Assembly (NCBI RefSeq): GCF_021018895.1
Contig: NC_079380.1
Span: 8,171,736-8,235,735 of the forward strand
Direction: 5' to 3'
DNA length: 64,000 nucleotides
Source: Seriola aureovittata
Taxonomy: Eukaryota > Chordata > Actinopteri > Carangiformes > Carangidae
Shown: positions 63,826 through 64,000 of the stretch, piece after piece
How the letters are laid out: each line of letters starts with the position of its first letter
How positions within the stretch are numbered: position 1 is the first letter of the stretch
Made by a program: the position numbers and the translations under genes
Notes under the pieces: model-generated
The model's input: only the letters and a program-made list of their open reading frames with translations
What the model was told of the DNA's origin: nothing
Database searches by the model: none

Positions 63826-63945
63826 CCTCTTCAGTGACTTTTGCCTGAAGATGACAACGGAAACTCTGGTTGACCTCGATGTGGATTTGCCTGAAGATGA
63901 CATGCAGAGGATGCTTTATCACATTAATCAGCTTGATGAAATCAG
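63826..63945 (+). CDS. apolipoprotein L-like, coding exon 3
   Basis: This 120 bp exon lies between the acceptor TGTCACAG at 63825 and a strong GTAAGT donor at 63946. It begins AG|C (Ser) and reads SLFSDFCLKMTTETLVDLDV, then an acidic stretch with PEDDMQRMLYHINQLDEI, ending in a split Arg codon. The intron before it is only 81 bp. As with exon 2, both junctions fall after two codon bases. The acidic DVDLPEDD segment and the HINQLDEI helix fit the part of fish APOL-like proteins just before the membrane-addressing region. The gene continues past 64000. Confidence 0.82.
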
Positions 63946-64000
63946 GTAAGTGTTACCCTATGTATGTATCTATATTTTTTTTTTTTGGTCCTAAACATCA

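Overview
The window looks like a percomorph-type teleost fish genome. It is AT-rich and carries many long (CA)n/(TG)n microsatellites and numerous dispersed fish repeats (tRNA-derived SINEs, L2-like LINE tails, hAT and Tc1 fossils, short non-autonomous elements). Its genes have vertebrate splice sites and small exons separated by very large introns. No bacterial or viral gene was recognised.

Layout. (1) From 1 to 47126 most of the window is the 5' part of one minus-strand gene, cacng2 (stargazin, TARP gamma-2). Coding exon 1 is 46916-47126 and coding exon 2 is 5426-5509. They are separated by a 41.4 kb intron. Intron 2 runs off the left edge, so the last two coding exons expected from the vertebrate gene lie outside the window. 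The big intron holds microsatellites, LINE/SINE/hAT remnants, several copies of a short non-autonomous repeat, candidate conserved non-coding blocks, an RE1-like element and one possible orphan exon at 33668-33829. (2) 47127-48620 is the GC-richer 5' leader and promoter side of cacng2, with a CTG/CAG repeat. (3) 48621-60660 is intergenic and consists largely of transposons inserted into one another, most clearly at 49829-52668. (4) 60661-64000 is the start of a plus-strand gene encoding an apolipoprotein-L-like protein. It has a five-residue first coding exon, a 594 bp exon and a 120 bp exon, and continues past the right edge. An interferon-stimulated response element match lies about 0.2 kb upstream of its start codon.

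The two genes are transcribed away from each other and have unrelated jobs: cacng2 encodes an AMPA-receptor auxiliary subunit, and the other is probably an interferon-responsive APOL family member. Their closeness echoes the human chromosome 22 neighbourhood, where the APOL cluster and CACNG2 lie a few genes apart. I found no clear new molecular system. The observations most worth following are the ISRE at the APOL-like gene, the nested-transposon block, the possible orphan exon in intron 1, and a fold-back repeat that sits directly against a splice acceptor.
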